Source: an uncultured Paracoccaceae bacterium | GTDB taxonomy: Bacteria; Pseudomonadota; Alphaproteobacteria; Rhodobacterales; Rhodobacteraceae | Length of the DNA: 64,000 bases | Reading direction: 5' to 3' | Assembly (NCBI GenBank): GCA_947500005.1 | Contig: CANMQJ010000015.1 | Span: 88,751 to 152,750, forward strand | In this document: positions 15,425-24,262 of the stretch, piece after piece | Position numbering within the stretch: the first letter of the stretch is position 1 | Layout of the letters: every line of letters begins with the position of its first letter | Notes under the pieces: generated by a model | Databases searched by the model: none | What the model saw: the letters and a program-made list of their open reading frames with translations, nothing else | What the model was told of the DNA's origin: nothing | Position numbers and translations under genes: made by a program

Positions 15425-18400
15425 ATGACCAACATCTTTCAAATTGCGCTCGATGGAGCGCAAGCCAATGCTGGTGCCGGTACCGGCTCTGCGGCCACGG
15501 GCACGGGCTACGGGATATTCAATTCCACCACGGGTACGCTCACCTACAGCCTGACTGTAACGGGACTGGATTTCGGCACCATATTGCCCGGCTTTGACAC
15601 CCGGGTCACCGCCGACACCGCCGACGATGTCACCACCGCTCATATCCACGATGCCGCACGCGGGGCCAATGGTGGCGTCGCGTTCGCGTTTCTCGGCGAC
15701 GACGATCTGACCGCCAGTCTGGACGCGGACGGGTCCTGGACCATGAGCGGTGTCTGGGAGAGTGGCGAGGGGATCGACCCCTTCGCGACCGGGTTCGGAA
15801 CGACCCCGCCGGGCACGGACATGCCGCTCTACTTCAATATCCACACCACGACCTTCAGTGGCGGCGAGATCCGCGGCCAGATCGTGTCGTCGGCGGATGA
15901 CACGGCAAACACCATCACTGGCACGGCGGGCAACGACACGTTGCCGGGATTGGACGGCGATGACACGATCGACGGACAGGCCGGCAATGACAGCCTCGAA
16001 GGAGGCACGGGAGACGACTCGCTGATCGGAGGGGATGGAAACGATAACCTTCTGGGCGACGCGGGCGACGACAGCATGGCCGGCGGGCTCGGCGACGATG
16101 TTTTCGTTGTCACGGAATCCGGCGACGTTGTCCTTGAGCAGGTCGATGAAGGGACGGATACGGTCGTCCAGTGGATAGAAACCTATATTTTGGGCGCGAA
16201 CGTAGAGAACCTGTTGCTGAGAGGCGCGGTGGCGCATACCGGCACCGGAAACGATCTGGACAATGTGATCTTCGAGTCCCGCGTGCCCGAGCAGAGCACG
16301 GTCGCGCTCAGCCTCAGCGGACTGGGGGGCAATGATTATCTCGGCGGCGGCGGTGCCGAGGACACCCTACTCGGCGGCGACGGCGATGATCGCCTGAACG
16401 GGTTGGGTGGTATCGACTCGATGGTCGGTGGACTGGGGGACGATCTCTTCACCCTTAGCGAAGAGTCCGATATCGTTGTCGAAAACGCCGGGGAAGGCAA
16501 CGACACTGTCAGCGCCGTTTTCGACGTGGACCTGCGGACATTCACGGCCGAGATCGAGAACTTCTCGTTGGCCGGGTCCGATGCGGACCTTGCCGGCATC
16601 GGGACAGAGGGTGACAATTCAGGGGTTGGAAGCCACGGCAACAACAGCTTGCAGGGTCTCGGTGGCGACGACACGTTGCGCGGTCTTGGCGGCGACGACA
16701 CGTTGGATGGCGGCACCGGTGATGACGAGTTGCGCGGAGAAGATGGCGATGACTCTCTGACCGGCGATGCCGGTGATGACACGCTCTATGGCGAGACCGG
16801 TGCGGATACATTGTCAGGCGGGCAAGGCAACGACTCGCTGCGCGGCGGAGAAGGCGTCGACACGGCCGAGTTCGATGTCGCGAGTACCGCCCTCGAGGTC
16901 GCGGCGGACGCGTTCAACCTGTTCATCACCTCGGCCGAGGGCGTGGATACGGTTCACAACACGACCGAACAGCTACAATTTACTGACCAGACCCTGACAT
17001 ATGCCCAGGTGGCAGCCCTGGCGCGGGCTCCCGCCACGACGGGGGACGATGTGCTGGAAGGCACCGCCGGGAATGACACGATAGACGCGCTGGACGGCAA
17101 TGACAGCGTAACCGGGCTGGACGGCGACGACTCCCTTGTGGGCGGCAACGGGCAGGATACGCTCGACGGCGGCGGCGGTGACGACACGATCCTGGGCGGT
17201 TCGGGCGACGACTCGATCAATCCAGGCGCAGGCAATGACAGCATCGTGACCGGCGACGGGGCCGACACGATCGTTTTGGCCGCGGGCGGCGGCAATGACA
17301 CGGTAAGCGATTTCGACGTCGGCACGGATAGCGTGCAAGGCACCGGCTATACCGTCGGCACCGATGGCGAGGACCGGCAGCTCTCCCTGCCGGACGGCAC
17401 CACGCTGACGCTGGCCGGAGTACCACGCAACTATGCGCCCGAGGGGGAACTGCTCCTGACCGGCGAGGCCCTGCAGGGTGAGACGCTTACCGCCGACGCC
17501 TCTGGCATCACCGACCGCGACGGGATGGGAGACGGGATGCCAGGGGTTCATTGGCTGCGTGACGGTATCGAGATCGAGGGAGCGGCGGTCACGCTCGACG
17601 GCGACGGTCGCGCCACCTACAGCCTGTCCCAGGCCGATGTGGGGGCCGAAATCACCGCCGAACTGCGCTACACCGACGCTTATGACACGGCAGAAACCGT
17701 GCAGAGCGTCCCAAGCGCCCCTGTCGAAAACGTCAATTCCGCGCCAGTTGGCGCTGTTGCAATCATCGGGACGGTACGGGTCGGAGAGACGTTGGAGGCA
17801 GACACGACCGGTTTGTCCGACCCGGATGGCCTCGGTGCTTTCAGCTATGCCTGGTTGCGCGACGGCCAGCCCATCATGGGCGCCGAGGCAGACAACTACA
17901 CGCTGGCCGAGGCCGATCTGGGCGCGGCGATATCGCTGCGCGTCAGCTACACCGATGGGCGCGATACCGCGGAGAGCGTGACCAGCAGCGCAACCGAGAT
18001 CGTGGAACCCGGGCCGCTGCTGCTGGTGGGCACCCCGGAAAACGATGCACTCGTGGGAGCATCCCTGAACGATACGATCACAGGTTTGGCAGGAGACGAC
18101 AGGTTGATCGGTCAGGAAGGCGACGACCAGATCGACGGAGGCATCGGCGCTGACACGCTCAACGGCGGTGATGGCGACGACACTGTCATCGGCGGCCCGA
18201 GTGGCCACGAAGCAGACCAGCGTGACGTCATCTATTCCGGCGCGGGCAACGACCGGGCCGATGGCGGTGGCGGGAATGACCTGATCTATGGCCAGGAGGG
18301 TAATGACACCCTCAACGGAGGCTTCGGTGCGGATGAACTTCAGGGACAGGGAGGCGACGACGTCATTACGGGCGGGGCATTGTCCGATCTCGTCTATGGG

Positions 18401-18763
18401 GGAGATGGCGAGGATTTCGTCAATGGCGGGTTCGGTTACGACCGGATCAATGGCGGCGACGGGGCGGACAGGTTCTTTCACCTCGGCGTGGCCGATCACG
18501 GCTCGGACTGGGTGCAGGACTATGCCTCCGCCGAGGGCGATGTACTGGTCTTCGGCAATGCCGCTGCGTCCTCCGACCAGTTCCAGATCAACCTCAACCA
18601 TACCGCGACGGCCGATGGCGAACGGTCGGGCGATGACGATGTGCAGGAGGCTTTCGTGATCTATCGCCCCACCGGCCAGATCATGTGGGCTCTGGTCGAT
18701 GGCGAGGCTCAGGGCCAGATCAATCTGCAGATCGGCGGTGAGGTGTTTGACCTGCTGGTATAA
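15425..18763 (+). CDS. Large RTX exoprotein with N-terminal CHRD domain and tandem Ig-like domains
   Basis: The start is supported by GGGAGGAC just upstream. Residues about 1-155 form a CHRD-type beta domain (TAHIHDAARGANGGVAFAF, then LYFNIHTTTFSGGEIRGQI), a module known from chordin and bacterial surface proteins. RTX nonapeptide blocks follow at about 170-240, 300-340, 400-480 and 535-610. Two homologous beta-sandwich repeats come next at about 690-860 (each with GETL...D, WLRDG and YTD...DTAE), then a last RTX block. The shared C-terminal module (RFFHLGVADHGSDWVQDY to GGEVFDLLV) ends the protein at 1112 residues. There is no signal peptide, consistent with type I export. Predicted role: extracellular calcium-stabilised adhesin or matrix protein. 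Confidence 0.92.
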   Translation: MTNIFQIALDGAQANAGAGTGSAATGTGYGIFNSTTGTLTYSLTVTGLDFGTILPGFDTRVTADTADDVTTAHIHDAARGANGGVAFAFLGDDDLTASLDADGSWTMSGVWESGEGIDPFATGFGTTPPGTDMPLYFNIHTTTFSGGEIRGQIVSSADDTANTITGTAGNDTLPGLDGDDTIDGQAGNDSLEGGTGDDSLIGGDGNDNLLGDAGDDSMAGGLGDDVFVVTESGDVVLEQVDEGTDTVVQWIETYILGANVENLLLRGAVAHTGTGNDLDNVIFESRVPEQSTVALSLSGLGGNDYLGGGGAEDTLLGGDGDDRLNGLGGIDSMVGGLGDDLFTLSEESDIVVENAGEGNDTVSAVFDVDLRTFTAEIENFSLAGSDADLAGIGTEGDNSGVGSHGNNSLQGLGGDDTLRGLGGDDTLDGGTGDDELRGEDGDDSLTGDAGDDTLYGETGADTLSGGQGNDSLRGGEGVDTAEFDVASTALEVAADAFNLFITSAEGVDTVHNTTEQLQFTDQTLTYAQVAALARAPATTGDDVLEGTAGNDTIDALDGNDSVTGLDGDDSLVGGNGQDTLDGGGGDDTILGGSGDDSINPGAGNDSIVTGDGADTIVLAAGGGNDTVSDFDVGTDSVQGTGYTVGTDGEDRQLSLPDGTTLTLAGVPRNYAPEGELLLTGEALQGETLTADASGITDRDGMGDGMPGVHWLRDGIEIEGAAVTLDGDGRATYSLSQADVGAEITAELRYTDAYDTAETVQSVPSAPVENVNSAPVGAVAIIGTVRVGETLEADTTGLSDPDGLGAFSYAWLRDGQPIMGAEADNYTLAEADLGAAISLRVSYTDGRDTAESVTSSATEIVEPGPLLLVGTPENDALVGASLNDTITGLAGDDRLIGQEGDDQIDGGIGADTLNGGDGDDTVIGGPSGHEADQRDVIYSGAGNDRADGGGGNDLIYGQEGNDTLNGGFGADELQGQGGDDVITGGALSDLVYGGDGEDFVNGGFGYDRINGGDGADRFFHLGVADHGSDWVQDYASAEGDVLVFGNAAASSDQFQINLNHTATADGERSGDDDVQEAFVIYRPTGQIMWALVDGEAQGQINLQIGGEVFDLLV

Positions 18764-19076
18764 AGTGCGGTCGCCTGCTGAGTTGGATACCCGGCAGGCG
18801 GTCGAGACGCTGCAACAGGTTCCGTACATTGGACACGTGTCATCGGCTTACTCTTAGGCGTCGAATGTCGCGCTCGTTCAGTTCTGTGGCGGTCACTAGC
18901 AGCGTGTTGTGACTTTCCGGCTCGCTCGACGCAACGACCTGTCTCAACTTGCTGGCGAAGGTATCAGCGCATCGGGCGGCCGCGACGCGCAGAGCGGTCC
19001 TCCCCCCTGCCCGCCCGGATTCTCGACAGACCGTGAAGAGCGTGTGCGTGAGTCAGGGCGGGAACGAAAAAGGTTT
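18764..19076. other. Intergenic stretch between convergent RTX and DUF1254 genes
   Basis: It contains a possible hairpin (CGCCTGC at 18772-18778 pairing with GCAGGCG at 18794-18800) and the second copy of the 31-base post-RTX block. No gene is recognised in the rest. Confidence 0.5.
18794..18824 (+). repeat. 31-base block shared downstream of two RTX genes (copy 2)
   Basis: It matches 1081-1111 at 30 of 31 bases and lies at the same distance from the RTX stop codon. Its first seven bases form the right arm of a possible terminator hairpin with 18772-18778. Confidence 0.75.
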
Positions 19077-20603
19077 TCAGTCGATCTTCATCACCTTGGG
19101 CATGTTGTAAGTGCCGTTCACCAGCGGGGCATAGGGCCCGTAGTAGCGCGACGTGAACCTGAACCCCTCTTTGGGTGCCGGAAGCCAGTTCTTGGCCTGG
19201 TCGGGATCCGTGGGTTTCTCGTTCTGGATGTAGATCACCAACTTGCCGTCCTGGGCCGCCAGATCGCCCGCCTTCAACATGAAGCTGTTGACGGTGTAGC
19301 GGTTGATCTCATTTGCGACGAAATAGCCGTTGGCGTCGTAGATCGGTATCGACCAGAACTGCGTCACCGGCGGCAGGTTGTTCATGTCGAAGGTCAGTGT
19401 GTACCTGTTGCTGCCCGAGAAGGGTGCGCCATCCGCATCGGTGAACAGGAACGCGCCCCCGTGCGAGATGTTCTTGTCGGGCGCCGCCCAGGCCGCATCT
19501 GCAATGATCGCACGGTCCATCCAGCGGGTCTCGAACCCGCCGTCATTACGTACGACGCCCCAGCCATTCATGTTTATCATGTTGGTCTTCATCGTGTGAC
19601 GCACGCTTTCGAACCCGGCCTTGAACCCGGCCTCGAGCGCCTTTCGCTGGTCGGCCGTTAATTTTGCCCAGTCAAAGGTCAGACCCTTGCCGATGTTGAA
19701 CGCTTCGAGTTGCTTCAGCATGTCGGCTTCGATGATGGAGTCCTTCAGCGTCGGCATGGTCGGATCGTTCAGGATGACGCTCAGCAGCGTGAAATATTGC
19801 TCGGCAGTCTGTTTGTCGACCTGACCGAACTGATATTCCGGCAGGCCGTCGGGGATCGGGAAATCGCCCTTCACGATCTTTCTGTCGGCTTGGGCAATGC
19901 CCTTTTTGTTATTGGAGAGCCAGTCGGCCAAAGGTGTGATGGTCACCTCATCCTGGTAACCGTTGATCGTCTCGATCTCGGCTTCTGTTCCGGTTTCGAC
20001 GGCCATCCGCACCACTCCATAGGCGGTCAGGGCCGGCCATTGTACGATGTCCGTGGTCGGAAAATCGGCCGGAACGTCTCCGGTGAACCCCGGCGGCACG
20101 AGGATGTATTTCCGTGCCTTTGTACCATTGAAGGGCGATCCGACGATCATTCGGAAAATCCCGTACTGATCCATGATCTGGACACTGAAGTAGCGGTCCG
20201 TGATCTCGGGCACTTCGATGACAACGGGTCCTGCTCGCAGATCAAGAAAGCCTGCACCGTAAAGCGTCGTCGCGTTCGGCGTAACCACCGGATAATCTGG
20301 AGTGATCTGCTTGCGCACCCAGGAAAACTGATTCAAGCCTGCATAGACGATGTTCTCCTTGGCGTCATTCTGGGTGTAGGTCCAGCGCTGGCCGTAGTAG
20401 ATCGCCTGTTGCAGCCCGTAGGTATAGGCCCGCTCGGCAATCGCCTCGGGCGACGGCGGGGGGCTCGCTTGCTGGGCCTGTGCGCCGAATGCTGCGCCGC
20501 CCAAGGCAAGGGCAGTCACAAGGCCGGTGAGCCGTTTACGAAGATCCGCAAGGGGCCCGCCGGGGCGGGCTGCCGCACTCGTTTCGTCAGAGAATCTGTC
20601 CAT
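19077..20603 (-). CDS. Secreted DUF1254/DUF1214 protein, 508 aa
   Basis: An N-terminal hydrophobic stretch (LTGLVTALALGGAAFGAQAQ) predicts export. The N-terminal half carries the DUF1254 pattern (NQFSWVRKQITPDYPVVTPN, then ATTLYGAGFLDLRAGPVVIEVP). The C-terminal half carries the DUF1214 pattern, with NRYTLTFDMNNLPPVTQFWS, followed by a YxxNxxxxYxxNSF-like segment and a final NWLPAPKEGFRFTSRYYGP. These two beta domains often occur together; their biochemical role is not established. It heads toward the outer-membrane-type gene at 20670 and three more relatives on the same strand, so the set probably works as one envelope system. Confidence 0.88.
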   Translation of the reverse strand: MDRFSDETSAAARPGGPLADLRKRLTGLVTALALGGAAFGAQAQQASPPPSPEAIAERAYTYGLQQAIYYGQRWTYTQNDAKENIVYAGLNQFSWVRKQITPDYPVVTPNATTLYGAGFLDLRAGPVVIEVPEITDRYFSVQIMDQYGIFRMIVGSPFNGTKARKYILVPPGFTGDVPADFPTTDIVQWPALTAYGVVRMAVETGTEAEIETINGYQDEVTITPLADWLSNNKKGIAQADRKIVKGDFPIPDGLPEYQFGQVDKQTAEQYFTLLSVILNDPTMPTLKDSIIEADMLKQLEAFNIGKGLTFDWAKLTADQRKALEAGFKAGFESVRHTMKTNMINMNGWGVVRNDGGFETRWMDRAIIADAAWAAPDKNISHGGAFLFTDADGAPFSGSNRYTLTFDMNNLPPVTQFWSIPIYDANGYFVANEINRYTVNSFMLKAGDLAAQDGKLVIYIQNEKPTDPDQAKNWLPAPKEGFRFTSRYYGPYAPLVNGTYNMPKVMKID

Positions 20604-20669
20604 GGGTCTCGCCTTTCTGGTGCGTAGGATACTGGCCGAAGGCCAGGGAGCCGTGCTGGTCTGAAGAGT

Positions 20670-21494
20670 TCACTTGGGGAAAAGGAATGTCATCTGCGCG
20701 CGCAAACCCCAGCCCTCCGGCCCGCCGGTGGGCGCCTCGGCCCAGTAGCGCGCGCCAAGACCGAACTGCACCGGCTGCGCGCCCAGCTTCACGACCTGCG
20801 AGACCACGAAGTTGATGGGAACGGACCATTCCTCGGTCTCCCAGTTGTAGGTGCTTTCGGTATTGAGCGTGAATGACGTTGCCTTGGGCGTCGTATATGA
20901 CACGAAAGGCTGAAGGAACGTCGCCGACAGCTTGCCGAACCTGTCCTCGCCGCTGATCGACCAGACATGGTTGGCAAGCCCTCCGACGGTCCACGGCCCG
21001 GTTTGCTTCAATGCGACGCCGGTAATCCCCGCAGCCCATTGGTCGGGCGACACGTTGTCCGTGGCGGTGGGCAGCTGGAACACAGGCCCGACGCCCCAGA
21101 TCAACCCGCCGGCGGTCGGATCCTTCGGCGAAAAGAAAAAGCTCTGCGTGATATTGCCGAACCCGGTCTGGGAGCCGGAGCCGGGCGCAAGATTGTCCTG
21201 GTCGACAAGCGGGATGATCGTGCGCGAGATAAGGTTCCAGGACGGGCTTATAGAGATCGGGATCACCGGCTGGATGTTGAGCGTGCTCTGCGATCCCCCG
21301 CCCCCGTAGCCGTTGTTATAGTTGTACTGCAAGGGAACGCTGATCAGGGACGAGATCGGGTTCGACAGCTGCTTGGCAAGCGCCGCGCCGTCGGAATTTC
21401 CCGCAGGTGCATCGGAGCCCTGCGCCGCAGAGACTGTCGGCAGTGCGAGCATCGCCAGAAGAAGCGCGGCTGATCGGGGGAACGAATAATCCAC
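20670..21494 (-). CDS. Outer-membrane beta-barrel-type protein (neuromedin U-like transporter family)
   Basis: A signal peptide (SAALLLAMLALPTVSAAQG) is followed by the family's characteristic opening, AKQLSNPISSLISVPLQYNY, then NIQPVIPISISPSWNLISRT, SFFFSPKDP and a C-terminal RAQMTFLFPK ending in an aromatic-rich strand. This type is often annotated as neuromedin U-like or transporter and is predicted to be an outer-membrane barrel. Many alternating strands are visible. It is flanked on both sides by DUF1254 proteins in the same orientation; small-molecule passage across the outer membrane is an inference. The start codon is GTG 21494 with AAGGAAGG upstream. Confidence 0.88.
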   Translation of the reverse strand: MDYSFPRSAALLLAMLALPTVSAAQGSDAPAGNSDGAALAKQLSNPISSLISVPLQYNYNNGYGGGGSQSTLNIQPVIPISISPSWNLISRTIIPLVDQDNLAPGSGSQTGFGNITQSFFFSPKDPTAGGLIWGVGPVFQLPTATDNVSPDQWAAGITGVALKQTGPWTVGGLANHVWSISGEDRFGKLSATFLQPFVSYTTPKATSFTLNTESTYNWETEEWSVPINFVVSQVVKLGAQPVQFGLGARYWAEAPTGGPEGWGLRAQMTFLFPK

Positions 21495-21565
21495 TATCGG
21501 ACCTTCCTTTGGTCAAGGTTTCGGAAGAATTCACGGTTGAGCCGCTGGCATGATCCCCGCGCAGA

Positions 21566-23065
21566 TCATTGCACCAGTTCGATCTCACCCGGGCGCCAAC
21601 TCTTGTCGACCCAGGGCTCAAGCGGGCCGTACATGCGCAGGATGGTGAACCAGCTCTTGCCCGGTACGGTCTGAAGCCAGTTGCCCTTTTTGCCCTCCGG
21701 TGCCTCGGGCGCGAAATACACGTCATACGAGCCGTCGGCATTCTTTTGGAGACCGTCGCTCTGACTGCCCACGGTCGGGAATTTCTGCCCGGTCCGGAGC
21801 AAGGACCGCGTTTGCGTGTCGTAGAGCGTGACCGCCCAGAAATTGTTGACCGGGACATCTGGTGGAAGGCGCAGTTTATACGTCTTCGAGCCGTCCAGCG
21901 GGTTCTTGTCGGCATCGAGATAGGCCAAGGCATAGTCGGACCCCTGGCCTACCGTCGTGGCCGCCATCGCCTGGGTCACGCCGGTCGCGTTGAAGTAGAA
22001 TAACACACGGGCGTCCAGGTTCATCGCACCGTTTTCTTCGAACGTGGTGTTCTTGTTTGCATAGGCCGTGGTCCAGGCGCTGTCCGTGCCGGGATAGATG
22101 AACACTCCGTCGATGCGCGGCTGGTAAGTGATCGCGCGCGCCGTCGCATTCCCGATGGTCGCCGCTTCGCCAAGCAGGCGTTTCATGCGCGCGTCGGGTT
22201 CGAACGGCTGGCCCTTCACGATGCCGATCGCGGCCAGAAGCCCCCGCGCCTCCGGTCCGATCGCATCGATCGGCTCCTCCTGGACGACCTGGTCGAGCCC
22301 CTCGAAAAAGCTGAAATCATTCGGCGCGATCGTATTGTAGCTCTTGCCGGAGAAATCCACGAACTCCGTGTCAGGCGGATTCCCGGCCTGGGCCAGCGAA
22401 TAGACCTTGAGGTTGGACTTGATGTTCTCAACCGCAGGCGCCAGTCCCTTGGCGATGGAGCCGCGCAGGAACAGAAGGTTGCTGTAGGTGCCGGTTCTGA
22501 TGACGAAATACCCGTCCGGCACCGCCCCCTGGTAGCTGGGCGGCAGCATCAGGTACTTGCCACCCTTTCCCTTGTCCGGACCGATCGCGCCAAGGTTCTC
22601 GACGAACCGGAACCAGGCGTCATCCACAAACCCCAGCATTCCGGGCGGCAATTCGATGACCAGCGGGCCATCCTTCTTCAGGTCAAGGTAGCCGAGAGCG
22701 TAGAGCGTGGACGTGTTCCCGGTCAGGTATAGCGACTCGGGCTGCAGCAGTTGCTCGGTGATGGTGATCCTGTTCGACGCGTCCGCACCGATGCCGGCAT
22801 TGCCCGTCCGCATGGCGTGGAGCGAGGCCGCGCCCTGATTGCCCATGTAAACCGCCAGGCCGCGCGCCAGATCGAGATTGTCATAGAGTTTTTCGACGGT
22901 GTCGCCGACCGGCACCCCGTCGAAAAACTCCAGCGTGCCGATCGGCGTCTCGACCTTGTCGGGGATGGAGATGGCCTCCAATTCGGCCTTGCTGACCTCG
23001 GCCAAAACCGGAAACCCGGCGAAACACGCCAAGACCGTTGAAGAAAGAAGTATCTGCTTGATCAT
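21566..23065 (-). CDS. Secreted DUF1254/DUF1214 protein, 499 aa (paralogue A)
   Basis: A signal peptide (ILLSSTVLACFAGFPVLAE) precedes a DUF1254 half (IPDKVETPIGTLEFFDGVP, then NTSTLYALGYLDLKKDGPLV and an IELPPGMLGF) and a DUF1214 half (TYKLRLPPDVPVNNFWAVTL, then YDTQTRSLLRTGQ and NWLQTVPGKSWFTILRMYGP). It has exactly the same length as the protein at 24263 and is very similar along its whole length, so the two arose by gene duplication. Predicted location: periplasm or outer surface. No catalytic assignment is possible. Confidence 0.88.
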   Translation of the reverse strand: MIKQILLSSTVLACFAGFPVLAEVSKAELEAISIPDKVETPIGTLEFFDGVPVGDTVEKLYDNLDLARGLAVYMGNQGAASLHAMRTGNAGIGADASNRITITEQLLQPESLYLTGNTSTLYALGYLDLKKDGPLVIELPPGMLGFVDDAWFRFVENLGAIGPDKGKGGKYLMLPPSYQGAVPDGYFVIRTGTYSNLLFLRGSIAKGLAPAVENIKSNLKVYSLAQAGNPPDTEFVDFSGKSYNTIAPNDFSFFEGLDQVVQEEPIDAIGPEARGLLAAIGIVKGQPFEPDARMKRLLGEAATIGNATARAITYQPRIDGVFIYPGTDSAWTTAYANKNTTFEENGAMNLDARVLFYFNATGVTQAMAATTVGQGSDYALAYLDADKNPLDGSKTYKLRLPPDVPVNNFWAVTLYDTQTRSLLRTGQKFPTVGSQSDGLQKNADGSYDVYFAPEAPEGKKGNWLQTVPGKSWFTILRMYGPLEPWVDKSWRPGEIELVQ

Positions 23066-23181
23066 GTCATTGCCTCTTCGGCGTGAGTGTGAAGATCAGG
23101 GGCGCCCCGCGGGTGCTTTCTTAGGATGTCTGGCGCTCCGTCCGCTTTGACGACTTCCGTGGTCAGCGGAGAACTGCGCGT

Positions 23182-24204
23182 CTACTGCGCACGCGGCACG
23201 GGCGGCCCGGGGAAAGTCCAGGTCCCGTTCTGGATCGATTTTTCCGGTTCGTACATGCGAACCGCGTAGTTCCAGCCATCCATGATGGGCAGGCAGTTCT
23301 CAACCCCATCGCCGCAACCGCCGAAACGAATGGTGTAGGACTCGTCATCGTTCGGTTTCGCAGTCAGGTTGTTCAGGCTGTAAGCCTTGAGATCGTTTTC
23401 CTGAAAATAGCCCTTTGCGTTATAGAGGCTGATCGACCAGAAGCCCTTGACCGGCACATCCTTGACGGTCAGTTCGTATTCTCCGACAGGAAGATTTGGC
23501 TGCACGTTGACATATACTGCGTCCTTGTCCGGCAGACCGCCCCACGCCGAGGCGGTGCCGATCATGAAGTGGACCGGGTTGACCTCGTCCTTCGAGCCGA
23601 AGGTATCGATGTAGCGTGCGAGGCCCTTGGCCAGGTCGAGAATTGGCTGGAGTGTCGCCTTGTAACTCGCCGCGTCATAATCGGGCATGGCAAAGGCCGT
23701 ATCGGATCCGGCGGATATCTCGATCTTGTCCTGCAGCGCGTGGGCCACGGCGAGGTCGGCCTCATCCTCTGGGTTGGCAAGGGTCCGGATGACCAGTCCG
23801 ACAAAGGGGGTATCGAACTTGTCCACGGTCAGTTCGTGCGCGCCACCGCCGTAGAACACCTCATTCACATAGCCATCATTGTTTATGACCATGAGCGACA
23901 TGTAACGCTTGCCGGCATCGGGCAGGTTGACGGTCGCGCCTTTGGAAATGTCGACCACGCCAAGACTGTAGAGCGTGTCGCGATTCATCCGGATGACGTT
24001 CTGCTTGTCGATCGGCGTCGTTGTACGGTTGTGGTGCAGGGTGTTGATGCCGCCGGCCAACTTGATGATGCCGTCAAACTCCATATCGGTTTGTGCACGG
24101 TCGAAGTTGTCGACATTGACGGTGATCGGGGTGGCAAGTGCCGTCACAGGCACCGACATGGCAGCCAGCGCAACCACCAGCGAAAGAGTAGACGCATATT
24201 TCAT
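23182..24204 (-). CDS. Secreted DUF1254/DUF1214-type protein, short form (340 aa)
   Basis: ATG 24204 opens a signal peptide (STLSLVVALAAMSVPVTALA). The mature protein lacks the large N-terminal portion of its neighbours but keeps both halves in compact form: NTLHHNRTTTPIDKQNVIRM, then NRDTLYSLGVVDISKGATV and the C-terminal GEYELTVKDVPVKGFWSISL, then YNAKGYFQEN. Two cysteines near the C-terminus (GGCGDGVENCLP) could form a disulfide. It lies between the two 499-residue paralogues, on the same strand. The upstream open frame beyond 24204 is only the alternate frame of the neighbouring gene. Confidence 0.87.
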   Translation of the reverse strand: MKYASTLSLVVALAAMSVPVTALATPITVNVDNFDRAQTDMEFDGIIKLAGGINTLHHNRTTTPIDKQNVIRMNRDTLYSLGVVDISKGATVNLPDAGKRYMSLMVINNDGYVNEVFYGGGAHELTVDKFDTPFVGLVIRTLANPEDEADLAVAHALQDKIEISAGSDTAFAMPDYDAASYKATLQPILDLAKGLARYIDTFGSKDEVNPVHFMIGTASAWGGLPDKDAVYVNVQPNLPVGEYELTVKDVPVKGFWSISLYNAKGYFQENDLKAYSLNNLTAKPNDDESYTIRFGGCGDGVENCLPIMDGWNYAVRMYEPEKSIQNGTWTFPGPPVPRAQ

Positions 24205-24262
24205 TTTTTGGCGAGCCTTCCGTGGATATGAAACGTTCGGTTTGACTTGAAGTCCTTTTCGG

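Noticed and set aside
16973..18829. 618-codon open frame on the minus strand across the CHRD-RTX gene
   Set aside because: It is antisense to highly repetitive GC-rich RTX codons, which keep the opposite frame open. It has no ribosome binding site or domain.
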